A stretch of 64,000 nucleotides of DNA from NCBI GenBank assembly GCA_950295325.1, contig OX485803.1:52777554-52841553 (forward strand), given 5' to 3'. Below are positions 24,433 through 35,924 of this stretch, piece by piece. This DNA comes from Polytrichum commune (taxonomy: Eukaryota > Streptophyta > Polytrichopsida > Polytrichales > Polytrichaceae). The number at the start of each line of letters is the position of its first letter. Within the stretch, counting starts at the first letter, position 1. The notes under the pieces are model-generated. The model ran no database searches and was not told the DNA's origin. It saw only the letters and a list, made by a program, of their open reading frames with translations. The translations under genes were made by a program, and so were the position numbers.

Positions 24433-25030
24433 ATGAGTTAAGCTATCTCTCACTCCACCACGGAAAAATCCAAGAATGTAAGAAAGGGGAGAAGAACTCA
24501 AGATTTATTACAAAAACATGCAATCTTCACCTTACACAAGCTCTCTCCACATACTCACTCACAAGATTTGACTTGGCAAGAATGCCAAGCCAAGAAGGAG
24601 GCTCCTCATTTAGGAGCCTCCCTCTCCACATCTAAGATTCATCCATCCAAATCTAAATGGATGAAATCCAACGGATAAGGTGCGGCCACCGACGCCGCAT
24701 ACCGTGACTTCTTCCTTTGTCATATTAAATATAGGTGCACCTTTAATTCCAAGGATAAGTCCACAATAGTGCCCTAGAATATGCAAGCGCTATTGAAATC
24801 CACCCAAAGGAAAAGGAAGAAGAAAGTAGAGTAGAAAAAATAGAAGGTTATACTGGAATACAACGCCTTCCCGGTCAGCAAAGCCATCCATCCAAAGGCT
24901 ATGTGCATTGGTAAAATACTTGCTTGAAACTCTATGAAGCAATGATGACAACGTTGTCAAAGAAGATAAATTGTACCACTCTTTATGTTTGTTGACAATA
25001 TATAAAAACACTAAATACTTTAATGCCCAA

Positions 25031-25105
25031 GGAAAACACCACCATAGCTCAATGGTTAGTGCCTTTTGATATGCACATACGTAGGTCCGGACTATTCAAG
25101 GAATC
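25031..25105 (+). other. tRNA-like sequence, degenerate or SINE head
   Basis: TAGCTCAATGGTTAGTGC is a good match to a tRNA D-arm and pol III A box, and ACTATTCAAGGAATCC downstream weakly resembles a B box. The anticodon stem does not pair and the D stem is imperfect, so a working tRNA is unlikely. It may be the head of a tRNA-derived SINE or a tRNA pseudogene. Confidence 0.3.
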
Positions 25106-25189
25106 CTTCAATGTACTTCATGTTTGCTCCTAACTGCCAAAAAAATCCTCATGTCATTCAAATTTGGTTATGATTTGTATCAAACCACG

Positions 25190-26851
25190 TGTTAATTCAT
25201 GCAATATGCCGTCTTCACATTATCCATTATACATGGTTATGGTTTTCGATGATTGGAGAAATAGGATACCTATTGTTTTCTACATCATTTTGTGACCACG
25301 CAAACAAGATCTCTACCCTATTCTCTAGACTTTGCACTACAAAGTTCAAAGTATTAGAGACAATTGGAGTCTTATATCATTCTTGTTGACAATCTCCAAG
25401 CTCAGATTCACACCTTGAGGTTAGTTATTTTCTTAATGTACAAATTCTTCAATTTGCTTAACATGTTCTTCAATGGTATATGAATGTACTTCTAGCATTT
25501 CTCATAATTTTTTTGCCCTTTTATAGTTGCTCCACCTGTACAACCTGGTATAGCCCAATGCTAGGATATTTTTGTGTATCTAGCATGTTTGCAAGGCTTG
25601 GGAAGAGAATGTTGTGAAGAAAAACACTACAATTGCATAATACACCACTATTCTTCAAATGCTTGAGGATATAATGTATAAAAAAGAGTGTGGCATTGGC
25701 AAGGATCCTGTCGATTGGGCCCTTATGCAACTCGACAAAATTTCCAACACTCACCCAAGAGCAATTGTATTCATGAGGTACATCAAGGATGTATGGAGAC
25801 CCAAGATGTCAATGTGGTGTGTTGGAGCCCGATAGATATACCATGCAAAACAAAACACAAATGTGGCCCTTGAATTCTATCATTCCAACTTGATGAGCAT
25901 TTTAAACTTAGTGAAGGATAGGTATGTGGGTTGGCAAATGAACTGTCTAATTCAACACTTAATGAGTGATGTTGTTACACACTACTAGTACACCGTCCAA
26001 TGCAAAGCATTTGGTTCTATAAGCAACATGAAACAAGAGGGTATTTTCGTGTCAACAATTACAAGAATCGACGCCAAACTTGATACAAATGTCTTGATTC
26101 GCATGGACGAGGATGTTGCATATGTTGGGTATGAAGGTGTGGACCATCCATGCTCCGGACTCCAAGTGGGCACAATATGATTGCCCTGTCATCAAAAAGG
26201 GTATGATATGCAAATATATTGTCAAAGTCTTCAAGATGCTCCACCCTAGTATCAACGATAGTGTCATTGTTTATGAAGCAGGTACAAAACACATTGTGGA
26301 CCATGCAATTTTAATATTGCAGTGTTACACAAACCTCTCCCAACAATCCACTCAACTTCATACTCCCGTGGATGTTGACAAACCCGCCAATGTCGATGTT
26401 GTCATGCATGACAATGCTCTTCATGTTGATGGTGACACAAACATATATTAGGTGGCCTTGAAGAACTAATAATCTTCTATTCACAAGATTAGTCCTTGAT
26501 TTAATTTCTTCCTAGATTTCACATGGTGATGCCCTACATCCCATAATTTTTTTCCAAGAGAATTTTTCACAGGCAACACCTACAATGATCGCAAATGACA
26601 TATACAATTCACTTACAAAGAAGGTTGTAGAATATCCTTTTCTTCAAGATTCCTTATAAGTTGACCTCAAGCACATCCGAGGGCATCAAAACCAACTAAT
26701 AGCATGCAATGTTGTGACAATGCAAGTGACTCCTATAACTTTTTCATTTCCAAAATGGACTAGGGATAATTCTCTCAAGCCACATCAAAGTTTTTTGGAG
26801 TGTCCATTACCTAAGAAATCTAGGGTGAATAATATCTCTGCCTCTAAGTAG
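25190..26851 (+). pseudogene. MULE-type transposase with SWIM zinc finger (degenerate)
   Basis: The segment is the C-terminal half of a Mutator-like (MULE/FAR1-related) transposase. In order I see a degenerate catalytic-core strand (YPLYMVMVFDD, about 25.22 kb), HV.KAWEENVVKKN (about 25.59 kb), MLEDIMYKKECG (25.66 kb), FMRYIKDVWRPKM.MWCVGAR (25.77 kb), FGSISNMKQEGI, MDEDVAYV, then WTIHAPDSKWAQYDCPVIKK with the CKYIVKVFKMLHPS continuation (SWIM-like, about 26.15-26.26 kb), and a conserved tail (LTKKVVEYPFLQD, DLKHIRG.QN.LIA, RDNSLK.H) ending at TAG 26849-26851. Several in-frame stops (for example TAG in place of a tryptophan before HVCKAW, a TAG after WCVGAR and one after VVTHY) and at least one frame change near 26.12-26.17 kb show it is dead. 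The N-terminal half is not seen. A domesticated host protein of this family is the alternative origin. Confidence 0.8.
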
Positions 26852-26979
26852 TGACTGTGTCCTGTCTTTCCTTGAACCTCTATCTGTAGGGTTTGGATTA
26901 CTTATATGTATTGTTTTTAATCTTCATTTGTTCCTCACATTGTTCCACATCCTTCATGTTGTTACTTGTCTTGCTTGTG

Positions 26980-27030
26980 GGACCCTGACCTCTCAGCCCC
27001 CTTAAAATGCGTATGGGGGAACGGATGTCT
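26980..27030 (+). repeat. Short repeat, partner at 28747-28800
   Basis: GGGACCCTGACCTCTCAGCC, then TTAAAATGCGTATGGGGGAA, aligns with GGACCCTGCCCTGTCACCCC, then TAAAGTTTGTAGGGGGAAAC, at 28748. It follows the MULE pseudogene by about 130 bp and may be part of its 3' untranslated or terminal region. Confidence 0.5.
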
Positions 27031-27524
27031 TTTATGTTGTAGTTTAACCATTTCATATTTATGGCATGGTTGATTTTTTTTCACTATTGCCCATCAATAT
27101 TGGGTCTTATTCATTATTGTGTATAACGCAATGATTATTAGTGAGTCCATAGCATGCTATATTTACTAGTACCTATGCACCTATAGTGATGAACAAAATT
27201 GAACACTCAACTGAGAACTTCAATTCTGGCAAGTAATATATGGCGATTGAAATTTGATATCATTGAAGTAATTAAGCAAAGTATGTGTACAAAGTAGTCT
27301 TCTTCATGTATGTAAAAAGAAAATTTAAAAATATTAGGGTTTCTGACAATAGCCATGTCAAATCGGCTAGGGTTCACAGACTTAGTTTTGTTTGGAGCCA
27401 CCAACTGTACTTCATTTTTCATTTGCATACTGATTTGTGGTTAATTTTGTTAGATCATTAGTGCATTGTGACACTCTGCAATTGGAGATTGTGTAGTAGT
27501 GAGCATTCGTGCAATTGCTTCCAT

Positions 27525-28068
27525 ATGCCTCATTCATCTGCGTCGCAAAAGCTCCAAGCGTTGGAGCAACTTCGGAATGGCAATTTAACACGAAAAATTG
27601 CGGATGCAATAAGGATGAGTCAATCTTGGGTAGTTAGGCTTAGAAAGGAGATTGTGGGGGAGCTTGAGAGGCAAAAAGGAGGACGCCCAAGACACCTTAC
27701 TGCGAGAGAGAGGCGGAGATGTGTCACCTTGCTTACGGAAGGGTGTTTGGGAGTTGCATCAAAGGTGATAGCAGAGATTCGAAATGAATCAGGTAAAAAT
27801 GTGTCTGATGTAACTGTGAGAAGTGTTTTGCGATGGGAAGGTTTCGTTGCACATGTGCAATAGAAAAAACCGTTGTTGACAAGAAGACGTGTTCAGGCAC
27901 AGGTGAGGTTTGCTCGCAAGTATGTAAATTGGAGCGTTCATGATTGGAAATGCGTTATTTTCAGTGATAAGACGAAGATAAACATGTTCAATTCCGATGG
28001 TAGGACTTGGTGTTGGATAACAGATGGAGAACATGTACAACCACAACATGTCCAACAAACAATGAAAC
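27525..28068 (+). pseudogene. Tc1-like transposase, 5' half only
   Basis: The fragment begins at an ATG (27525) with a paired helix-turn-helix region (LEQLRNGNLTRKIADAIRMS, GGRPRHLTARERR, VTVRSVLRWEGF), then KKPLLTRRRVQAQVRFARKY, then DWKCVIFSDKTKINMFNSDG with the first catalytic Asp, and QPQHVQQTMKHV. One in-frame TAG (27861-27863) interrupts it. Just after KHV, where Tc1 proteins continue with GGGS.MVWG, the sequence changes to an unrelated dispersed repeat, so the second Asp and the Glu of the DDE triad are absent. The FSD.TKIN.F.SDGR.W.W pattern resembles fungal Tc1 elements more than the mariner-like elements usual in plants; this comparison is from memory. Confidence 0.85.
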
Positions 28069-28230
28069 ATGTGCATTTGAAGAGAGATTTAGAGCTCTTT
28101 CAGGGTTTGACTCTCTTCCTTCTCTGTGTAGGTGTGTTGTTTATGTGTGTTTTTGCCATGTTTTAGTTGTATTTGTTAGTGGTGGTTGGTACTCGAGCTG
28201 CAGTGACACACAATCGCTATTTACACAACA
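28068..28230 (+). repeat. Composite of two dispersed repeats truncating the Tc1 gene
   Basis: 28068-28130 matches the reverse complement of 24370-24432, and 28136-28230 matches the reverse complement of 16630-16721. Both partners lie on the minus strand near the two ends of the gypsy fossil, so this may be a small deleted remnant of a related LTR element that landed in the Tc1 gene. Confidence 0.5.
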
Positions 28231-30955
28231 TAATAACTCCAAAGTGAGATCTTCAAGATGATGGGTACTAATCACTTGCAACTGCTCCCTACAATGATTC
28301 CGCACTCAAATCCTAAAGGTGATTAGCACCTACACACCTCAAATTATGAGCATTGAGCACTTAAAACCCCAGACGTATCTTCATGCATGGATCTCCATCA
28401 ACAACCCCAAACCCCTCAAATCAACATAGAGTCACTACGAAAACATGCAAACATCATGTCACCGCGAGTAGGAGTATGGGCGATGGACAAGATGGACTGA
28501 AGAACATGTAGATAGTGATTGTAGATCAATAACGCAGGACATAGCAATAGCTAATGAGCCAAAAGAGTCATGTAGCTTGGGAAGAACATCCAATCTCCAA
28601 GACAACCCAACACAATTTACAAAGAACTAAAAACTACACCCTTACATGTTCATCATTGTCCTCCACGTCTTGAGGGTGCTTGGTTTGTGTCGACTATTGA
28701 CCTCTTGTTTTAGCCACCTCCCTTAGATGGGCATGCACCATTTTTTAGGACCCTGCCCTGTCACCCCTGTAAAGTTTGTAGGGGGAAACTTAGCGTCTGC
28801 TGCATTTGACTGATAAATAATGTGTGTTGACTCTTACATTGTATACGGTAGTGTGCACTTTTTACTCTCATTGGAGAGCCAGTTCGGACTCCCTCCCAAC
28901 TTCCAAGAAGAGCCCGTGACATCGATTGAGAGAATTTCCAGGTGGCTGCCACGTGTCCGCCGTTGAGTAGACTGGCGACGTCGTCAATGGAAGATGCCAC
29001 ACAACAGTGGCCTCCACGGTGTCATGGGCTGGCTTGTTCCCCAAGAAGTGAAGGGACCTTGGCTTTTCTCCTCAAAGAACAACAGCAACAACAACAAAAT
29101 CCATTCCCACACCACTTTGCGAGTTCCCAACCCCTCTTGCATCATCACAACAATTGCAGTTGGAGCAGGAACACAAGAATTTGAGGAGGAATTAACCCAA
29201 CCCAAGGTAGCTGAAGTAGGAGGTACGTTTGGTGTGGAGCTCCTTTTACATGTAACTAAGCCTTCTTTAGGAAGGGTGGGAGTGACTCCACCTCTTCAGT
29301 GATATAAGTGAGAGTGATGGCATGGAGTGGGTGCAGTAGTGATATAAGAGCAGGACATGGAGGTTGAAAAAGGCTTGTCTTGTTGTTTTTGAGGTCAGAG
29401 GTGGATATGGTGCCTAATTTCTTACTCAGGGTTGACAACTTGCAAGTGTAAGTGCAAATCGCTTCTAAAGGTTTACAGAGTTCCGTTACTTGAAGAAGAA
29501 AATCATTGTTGTGAAATTGTAACGCTGTAAGATTGTTGTTGAGCTGAACTTGTTGGGACTGATTTGATTGTGAGAAGACTCTGGTTACAAAGATGGAGGG
29601 ATTCCTAAGTCATATGTTGGATTTTTGGTGAGGAGTGGGTTCTTATAATCTTTGTGAACCTGCGGTGTTGGTGGATCCTCTCCACAAGATTATCCTCATC
29701 GCAGTCTAAATCATCTGCAATTTTTTGGTAGCTTTGAGGGGTCTCAAGGTCGATCTGGAATTTGCATCGTTCTGGGGGTTCTCCATAAAATCATTCATTT
29801 ATATGTTCGACCTAAATTCTGTCAGAGCGGAGAATAAGAATGGACCTTACCGAAGTAGGATTACTGAAAGGTTTCCCACCACATCAAAATCTTTACTGCC
29901 GTAACGAAGTGAGCCAACCTTAGATTTAGAGCTGGTTTAAAAAATAAAATTGTTTAAAAAAAAACGAGTGTCAAGTGCCTGGTACACAATTCCTGGACAC
30001 AAGCCGATTTATCTGCCCTCTCCAACTTGCAGTTTCTTTTCTGCTCCAGATTGCAAACTGGGACTTGATTAGTGACTTGTTTAGTGAATGTGCAACTTGG
30101 GTGTAGCAAAAGTGCAAATTGAGGTAGAACTTCTGTTTGTCAGTCACACAGAAACAAGGGAGAGGTTTAGGTTATAGGTTGTGTTCATTTCCTTATCAGA
30201 ACGTTAAAAAATGTTCATGCTAAAAAATGTCCTCCTTTATGTCAAGAAGGGATAATAATATGCTTCAGAGTGTGTGGATGAGGGATACCAAGTCATCTCT
30301 TGGTAACCTAGAGCTAACACAAGAATGTTTCAATTATGCAGGTTTCGTGGAAGCTGCAAAAATCTGGGAATTCAACCTAACCCATATGCCTAATACAAAG
30401 AGACACCTACACAAAAACAGATTGTTGATCTAAGACGACATGGTGTGTAGTCCTGATATTGACAATCTTGGAGAGTATGATTTAAGACACATCCTTGGGC
30501 TTGCAGGTGAGCATGCTTAAGTGGCACTCATGCCCAAAAAGCATGTGCAAGTGCGTTTCATTGAATATCCTTGAGGTGAGCTCTCCTTACTACCACACTC
30601 TTGTCAAGAGAGATAAATTATGGAAACTTTTTTTGTTTTTCAGCTGTGAGGTGGGCTATGTAGTTTTTAGATGCCATGTTTTGCATGAGTGCACATACAC
30701 ATGTCCTTGTAGATTACGTGCTCTGAGAATCTGAAATCCTAAAAAGAAGAGGGAATTCTAGAAAAGAGATCGCTTTGATGTTGCCACCGGCATAAATTAT
30801 GGTGTTGCTTCATTGTCGAGTTGGTTTAACTCCATAATGCAATCCTGAAACATGCATTACGAGAATTAGAGGGCCCTCAAAGACTTCCGCCTCTATTCCT
30901 CGGCATTTAGGCAGTTTAAACCAGTGTTGGTCTGGATTATAGGTTGAATGCATGG
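28231..30955. other. Region between transposon remnants and the YIP gene
   Basis: No gene is supported. A repeat partner of 26980-27030 lies at 28747-28800. CCACGTGTC at about 28950 is a G-box/ABRE-like core. A CAA/CAG-rich stretch near 29070-29100 gives a spurious glutamine run. A leader exon of the gene at 31471 could lie here, because TTGGCAG|ATTC shortly before its ATG could be an acceptor, but no donor can be chosen. Confidence 0.35.
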
Positions 30956-30959
30956 TTAT

Positions 30960-31260
30960 GAATAATCAACATCAATAAGGGTATCAAAGAACCTACCCAT
31001 GGGTATCAAAATTGTCATTTCAATCAAATATTGATGTTTGATGGGTATGTCAAGGTGAGAGAATCCTGAATTATTTTTAGGTGAATACCACTCTAAACCA
31101 TTTTGATACTAGGGCGATCTTGCCTAGGTATGAAGGGTTCTCGTGTTGTATATAGACCCGAATGGTTTAGAAAACAACAATATCATCAAATACCCATATC
31201 ACTACTTGCAGTAAAAAAGAGTGTGAAACTGTCATATTATAGTTGCCCGAATGGTATATA
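30960..31260 (+). repeat. Dispersed repeat family 'GGTATCAAAATTGT', copy 1
   Basis: Shares GAATGCATGGT, GGGTATCAAA.AACCTAC, GGTATCAAAATTGT, ATATTGAT..TTG.TGGGTAT, GAGAGAATC, CCTAGGTATGAAGG and TATATAGAC with 35925-36280 in the same orientation. Confidence 0.65.
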
Positions 31261-31286
31261 AAAAAGACGATACCAGACCAAAATTG

Positions 31287-31438
31287 GTTTCCATGGGATC
31301 TGTGTTTCGGCCTTGGGTTTAAGCCACCTACAATTTTAAACTTGACATATTGAGCAGTAGGAGTTCCCACAGGATCTGAGCTCAGGCCTTGGGTTTAAGC
31401 TGCCTGAAATATAATCTGACATATCGAGCGAATTGGCA
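31287..31438 (+). repeat. 76-bp tandem duplication upstream of the YIP gene
   Basis: Two adjacent units read GTTTCCATGGGATCTG..., then GGCCTTGGGTTTAAGCC.CCT, and GTTCCCACAGGATCTG..., then GGCCTTGGGTTTAAGCTGCCT, each ending TGACATAT.GAGC. The second unit ends about 35 bp before the ATG at 31471, in the leader or core promoter. Confidence 0.75.
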
Positions 31439-31470
31439 GATTCTTATTACCTAGTGCAAGGGCAAAGAAA

Positions 31471-34400
31471 ATGCGGGATGATGTTGCACTTTCGTTTGAT
31501 AACATGGAAGGGCAACCTTATCTAAGAAGACCTGCCAGTCAAATGCAACAACAGCAGGGCCGAGCGGTGCCTTCTTCATCGACAAGTAATAATAATGGGC
31601 AGGGCATGGCACTCCCTTTCATGACTTTCGACTTGCCATCAAATTCCGGGTCGAATAAACCTCTGCCTTATGGTGGTGGTGCCTACAATGGTGGTGGTGG
31701 CAGCTATGGCAGTGGAGGAGGAGGTTTTGCTTCTTTTGAAGATGAACCTCCTCTTTTGGAAGGTATGTGCTTTGATCACCATAGAGTTATCCTTTAACTC
31801 AACTCAATGGGACTTTTGGTCGGGAGTTCGTCCCCTTTGGATTTTCATCGATTATTTGCATACAGAATTCATTAGTTTCTTTCCACTCGCAATGCATGCT
31901 CGGAGGTAGTGTTTGAATTTGAATGAAGGGCATTCTATATCGGTTCATTGACAGCCAAACTCATTGTAGCACCTCTTGGAATGCCAAATGAGTCTGACCT
32001 TGAATGAACCAATATACAATGTTCTTGGGTTCAAACCTCCTCAGTACACTAAACAGTAGGACTATTCATGTGGGTGGGAAATTAGCATGGGCCACTTAAA
32101 TTTTCTAGTCAGGGTGGAATTAAAGTGGGTCCAAGACCCGGGGCCTTTCCCTGAGTCTTCCTTCGAGACTTCCAACCAACACCTTACATGAAATAAAATA
32201 GTCGTCTTACATCAAAAGTAGCATAAAATAATTCATCCACCCACATCAATTTCCTAGACAAACAACTCTTGGGGCCCACGCTAATTTAAAACTAAAGATT
32301 TGCGTGGGTTGAAAATCATTGTCGACTCAAAAGAGTCACTGTGGCCCACACTTACTCCAATATGAATGCACCAAAAACTTCCTGAATATGGAATGTGTTG
32401 TATGCAGAACAACCAACTCCTGACCAAAAGTCTCGTCGAGTAGTACTTAGTAGCCTATCATCTTTTTGGGTGAAGGTTAAACCCATTCCCAAAACTTGGT
32501 GGTACGGTAACGTTGTTGTCGCAAATACAGCCTTGCTAATGAATCCCATGCACGTGTTGTGCAGAGCTTGGCATCAATGTGACTCAAATCACACAACGGA
32601 TGCTCTCGATTCTCAACCCGTTTAAGATGAACACAAGCTTGCATGAAGACCCGGACCTGTCAGGGCCGTTCATGTTCTGTATGTTGTTTGGGTTATGCCA
32701 ACTTCTGTCAGGGAAGGTGCATTTTGGGGTGATTTTGGGTTGGACATCGGTCGCATCAATGTTCTTGTATATGGTGTATAATCTCCTGGCGGGGCGCAAT
32801 GGCAATCTCGACTTATACCGTTCCGTTAGTCTTGTTGGATACTCCCTTGTGCCACTCGTTCTCTTCTCCTTGGTATCTGTCTTCATCCCTGGCAGGTATG
32901 ATGGCTCCAAACTCCAATCCTTGCCTTCTCTCCAACATTATGTTTATCTAGAGGTTTTATTTTTATTTTAAATAGTTTTAAATAGTTTTAAATATTATTT
33001 TGAATTTATTTTTAGGTTGGGTTTTTCTTATAAAATTTCTTATAAATTACATAGCTCATAGGAAAGTCCATAACATGTTGACGTGGAGGTGTGCTCCACT
33101 TGGGGTCCAACAGCACAATCCTGGCTAAGGCTCCGGTTAGAGTAAGTAACCACTTAAATTAGTTATATTGTGTCCATGCTGCCTAGTGAAGAGAATCAGT
33201 TGGTGCATGAGGTTAGCTAACCTATGTCAAAGCAAATCTATCTCACGGCCGCACCACCTAGTTAAAATTAAGGTTTAAATGAAAGTTATCAAAATAGAAG
33301 TTAGCTAACTCTTGGGATCTTGCTTTTGTGAAGAAATCCTAACTCATCCATACCCCTAAAGCTAACTAACTTTTACAAATGAGTAGCCCAAGTTTTTGTT
33401 TGGAATACTTGCCTTTCATTTCCCCCATCTCATCTCTGTTCCATTATGAGGTGGATGGTCGACCACGCTATTTCTTACATTGTCCTAAATTAGTATACAT
33501 TTAAAATGATAACATAGTATTAAAATATGGTAATCAATGTTCAAATTTAGATTGAAAATAATAATATTTAATTGTGATTATAATACAAAATAATTTTCAA
33601 TCATTGTGAAACACAAGTGGTGTGGGCCACAAAATTGTAATGTATTATAATTAGTGTCATGTTCAAAACTTGGGCAAGTTGAGCAAAATTTTGGTCAGTT
33701 AACCTTAACTCTCTTAAATTGGTCAACCTTTGGTTAGTGGATAGTGGTCAACAATGATGTGCGGCCGGCTGATCTGTTAGCTCACATATGAAATCATCTT
33801 TACATGTGCCAAAATGTGGTTTCCACATGGGATCAAGTGCATCATGGTGAATGTGAGCATGACACGTGGCAACTTTTGAGGGGAAAATAATTAGTTTGTG
33901 TTGGAATAGAGAGCTGTCTACCATAAGATCATCAAGAACTCATGCTAAATAACCATAACAGGTAGAATTATGCTACTAGTTCTCATGGGTCAATGTTTGC
34001 TGTCTCTTCAACATGATGTTTATCTACAGTCTCTCTTTTTTAATAGAAGATCGCGTAGCTCAAAGGGGAGACTACAACATGCTTACGTGGAGGTTGTACT
34101 CCACTTAGTAATATTTTTGGATTAAAAGTTAAGCATTGGAGATGTTGTGCATAAGATCATCAAAATTTCATGCTCAATAACCATAACTCGTAGAACTATA
34201 TGACTAGTTCTAATGCTTCAACTTTAGCCCTCTCTTCAACATGATGGTTATTACAGTTTTTTTTTTAAAGAAAATCACGTACCTCAAAGGAAAAGTCCAC
34301 AACATCCCTAGGGTGGAGGTGTACTCCACTTAGGAATATTTCCTGCTTAGCAGTAAATTATGAGAGATGTTGAAGATCATCAAAAACTCATCCTCAATAA

Positions 34401-35252
34401 CGATAAGCGATAGCAATATTCAACTATTTCTATACTCCAGGATTACCAAGAGCTTGATAGTTCTCATTAGATTTATCTGCAAACTCCCTCAAATAGAGAC
34501 CAAGCAAGGAGTTTGGTCCGACTTTGAAGCTTTTTCTTTAAAGAGCTCATTGGAGGCTAAACATGGGTGAAACTGCTTCCTCTTTCAGTCCAAAAGTTGG
34601 TGAGAACTTAACGATTCCAAAATAGGGCCACTCTAAATCCCAGCTCAACGTATGCAATGTTGCATTAGCCCACCCATCCTTGTACGACAAGCTACAAACC
34701 CAGTTTATTCATAACCCAAACCTGAACCTTAATAAAACCTCAGGTTAGTTAATGCATAAGCTCTCATATGCACCTTTTAGCCCACTCACCCAGACTTTGA
34801 CCTTGAGAAGAGGAAGAGAGATTGTGGCCAAGTGCATTCAACTTGCTCACTTGTTATTACTGGAACAAGTAGTTTTAAGAAACTATACATGATATATCCT
34901 TGGTAGACTGTTTCATGGTAGGTAAGTGACATATCCTGTGTCCTTTTTAAGCTCCCAAGTCAATGTAAGTTATTGGATCCAAACAAATGACTTTCCCATC
35001 GAATAGATTACGTGCTCCATATATATGAATTTTTGACCACAAACAATCTTTATAGCTAACTTTACACTGTGTTCAAAATTTCGCAGGAGCATTTTTCGGT
35101 TCATTGTGGCCGCAATAGCAGTGTTATGGTCCACAAGGGCATGCACCACACTGATGGTTGCCCTACTCCCCCATGCAGATGAGCTTCACTCTTTGATTGC
35201 CTTCCCATGTGCTTTGATTTACATGGCCTTCTCACTACTGGTATTGTTCTAG
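31471..35252 (+). CDS. Yip1-domain protein, YIPF5/YIP4-like (3 exons)
   Basis: This gene encodes a predicted 262-residue Yip1-family multispanning membrane protein, a family that binds Rab GTPases and acts in ER-Golgi and trans-Golgi transport. Exons by GT-AG rules are 31471-31762, 32565-32895 and 35087-35252, with introns of 802 and 2191 bp in phases 1 and 2. Residues 1-90 are polar, Q/S/N- and then Gly-rich, as in the cytosolic tail of the family. The joined exons 1-2 give EDEPPLLEELGIN, the family hallmark, followed by DLSGPFMFC...LL.GK..FG and a run of membrane segments to the C-terminus (about five, ADELHSLIAFPCALIYMAFS before the stop). Length is close to the animal YIPF5 size recalled from memory. 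Junctions restore the hallmark without frame errors, so the gene looks intact. Intron 2 is swollen by local repeats. Confidence 0.9.
32910..34440 (+). repeat. Local repeat array in intron 2 of the YIP gene
   Basis: Units of about 230 bp at roughly 33905-34140, 34141-34367 and a partial one at 34367-34440 share AAGATCATCAA...CTCATGCT.AATAACCATAA, TCTCTTCAACATGATG, then GTCCACAACAT.....GTGGAGGT and GTACTCCACTTAG. An older copy spans about 32920-33115, and a weak one lies near 36600-36680. The beginning of the array resembles sequence right after the exon 2 donor. Confidence 0.6.
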
Positions 35253-35574
35253 CTGAACCTTAGTCGAGCATACCAATTTTTGTAGATTGATTTGTAAATT
35301 GTAGATAAGTATTTTTAGAAATTTTTGTATCTATAACTGGTCAAGGTATGTAAAACACCCATACACAGGCTTCTCAGTCTGCCTCCAGTTTGGAAATGAT
35401 TGCATCGCCAATACAAATGAAAGTGCCATACTCAGGCTACATTAAAGTGAAAAGTTGCCATTTATTGTGTGCATTCACTCCTCTTGAATCTGAATTGCAT
35501 CTTCTCAAATGGGCTTTGTGCTTCTGTGAGTCTGATCCAGTGTTGGCAAGGTGTAAGTAAGACGTGCCTTAGAT
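35253..35574. other. 3' flank of the YIP gene
   Basis: Presumably 3' UTR and downstream DNA. TTGTA-type T-rich elements are present near 35270-35340, but no firm poly(A) signal can be chosen. No further gene is seen. Confidence 0.4.
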
Positions 35575-35905
35575 GGAAACTTTTCTCTCTGCGACCACTT
35601 CTCGTAGGATATGAAACACGAAATTAGTGCAACACGATTAGCAAATCCAAATTGTGCCTGAAGCCAGTTTCCCTCGTGATTTTTGGAGCTCATATGAGTA
35701 TCTTATTCATCATCAAAGTGAAGATTTCTGTGGTCGTGAAGTGGTCATATAGGTCCCCTCAATCATGTTGACTAATGAGTCTAGGATGGTTAGCATGTTT
35801 CGAGCACATAGTTCAATCTCCTTTAAACAATGTCTTTTGAGTGCCAATCCTTAGATTCACACCTAACCACACACTAGTTGTATATAGGTGTCTGAATTAT
35901 TGTTG
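35575..35905 (+). repeat. Dispersed repeat family 'GGTCATATAGGTCCCC', long copy
   Basis: Contains GGATATGAAACACGAAATTAGT, TTGGAGCTCATATGAGTATCTT, GGTCATATAGGTCCCCTCAA and CGAGCACATAGTTCAATCTC. The reverse complement of 39535-39830 has the same blocks in the same order, and the intron copy at 13447-13660 matches its second half. Confidence 0.7.
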
Positions 35906-35924
35906 TCGCACGTTCATCTTACAT

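Larger units (their letters stand above)
22501..25020. other. Flank of the gypsy fossil, possibly its leader or LTR, otherwise unassigned
   Basis: No host gene is recognisable. A three-unit minisatellite lies at 22929-23030. A segment at 24370-24432 recurs in reverse orientation at 28068-28130. I could not delimit a second LTR here by eye. Confidence 0.4.

Noticed and set aside
25031-25105. Functional tRNA gene
   Set aside because: A-box and D-arm are good, but the anticodon stem and T-arm do not fold properly.
28942-29302. Glutamine-rich reading frames
   Set aside because: A CAA/CAG-rich stretch gives overlapping frames in all phases, with no domain.
31670-31909. Alternative frame over exon 1 of the YIP gene
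   Set aside because: It reads a Gly-rich GGT repeat in another phase and ignores the splice donor that restores the EDEPPLLEELGIN hallmark.
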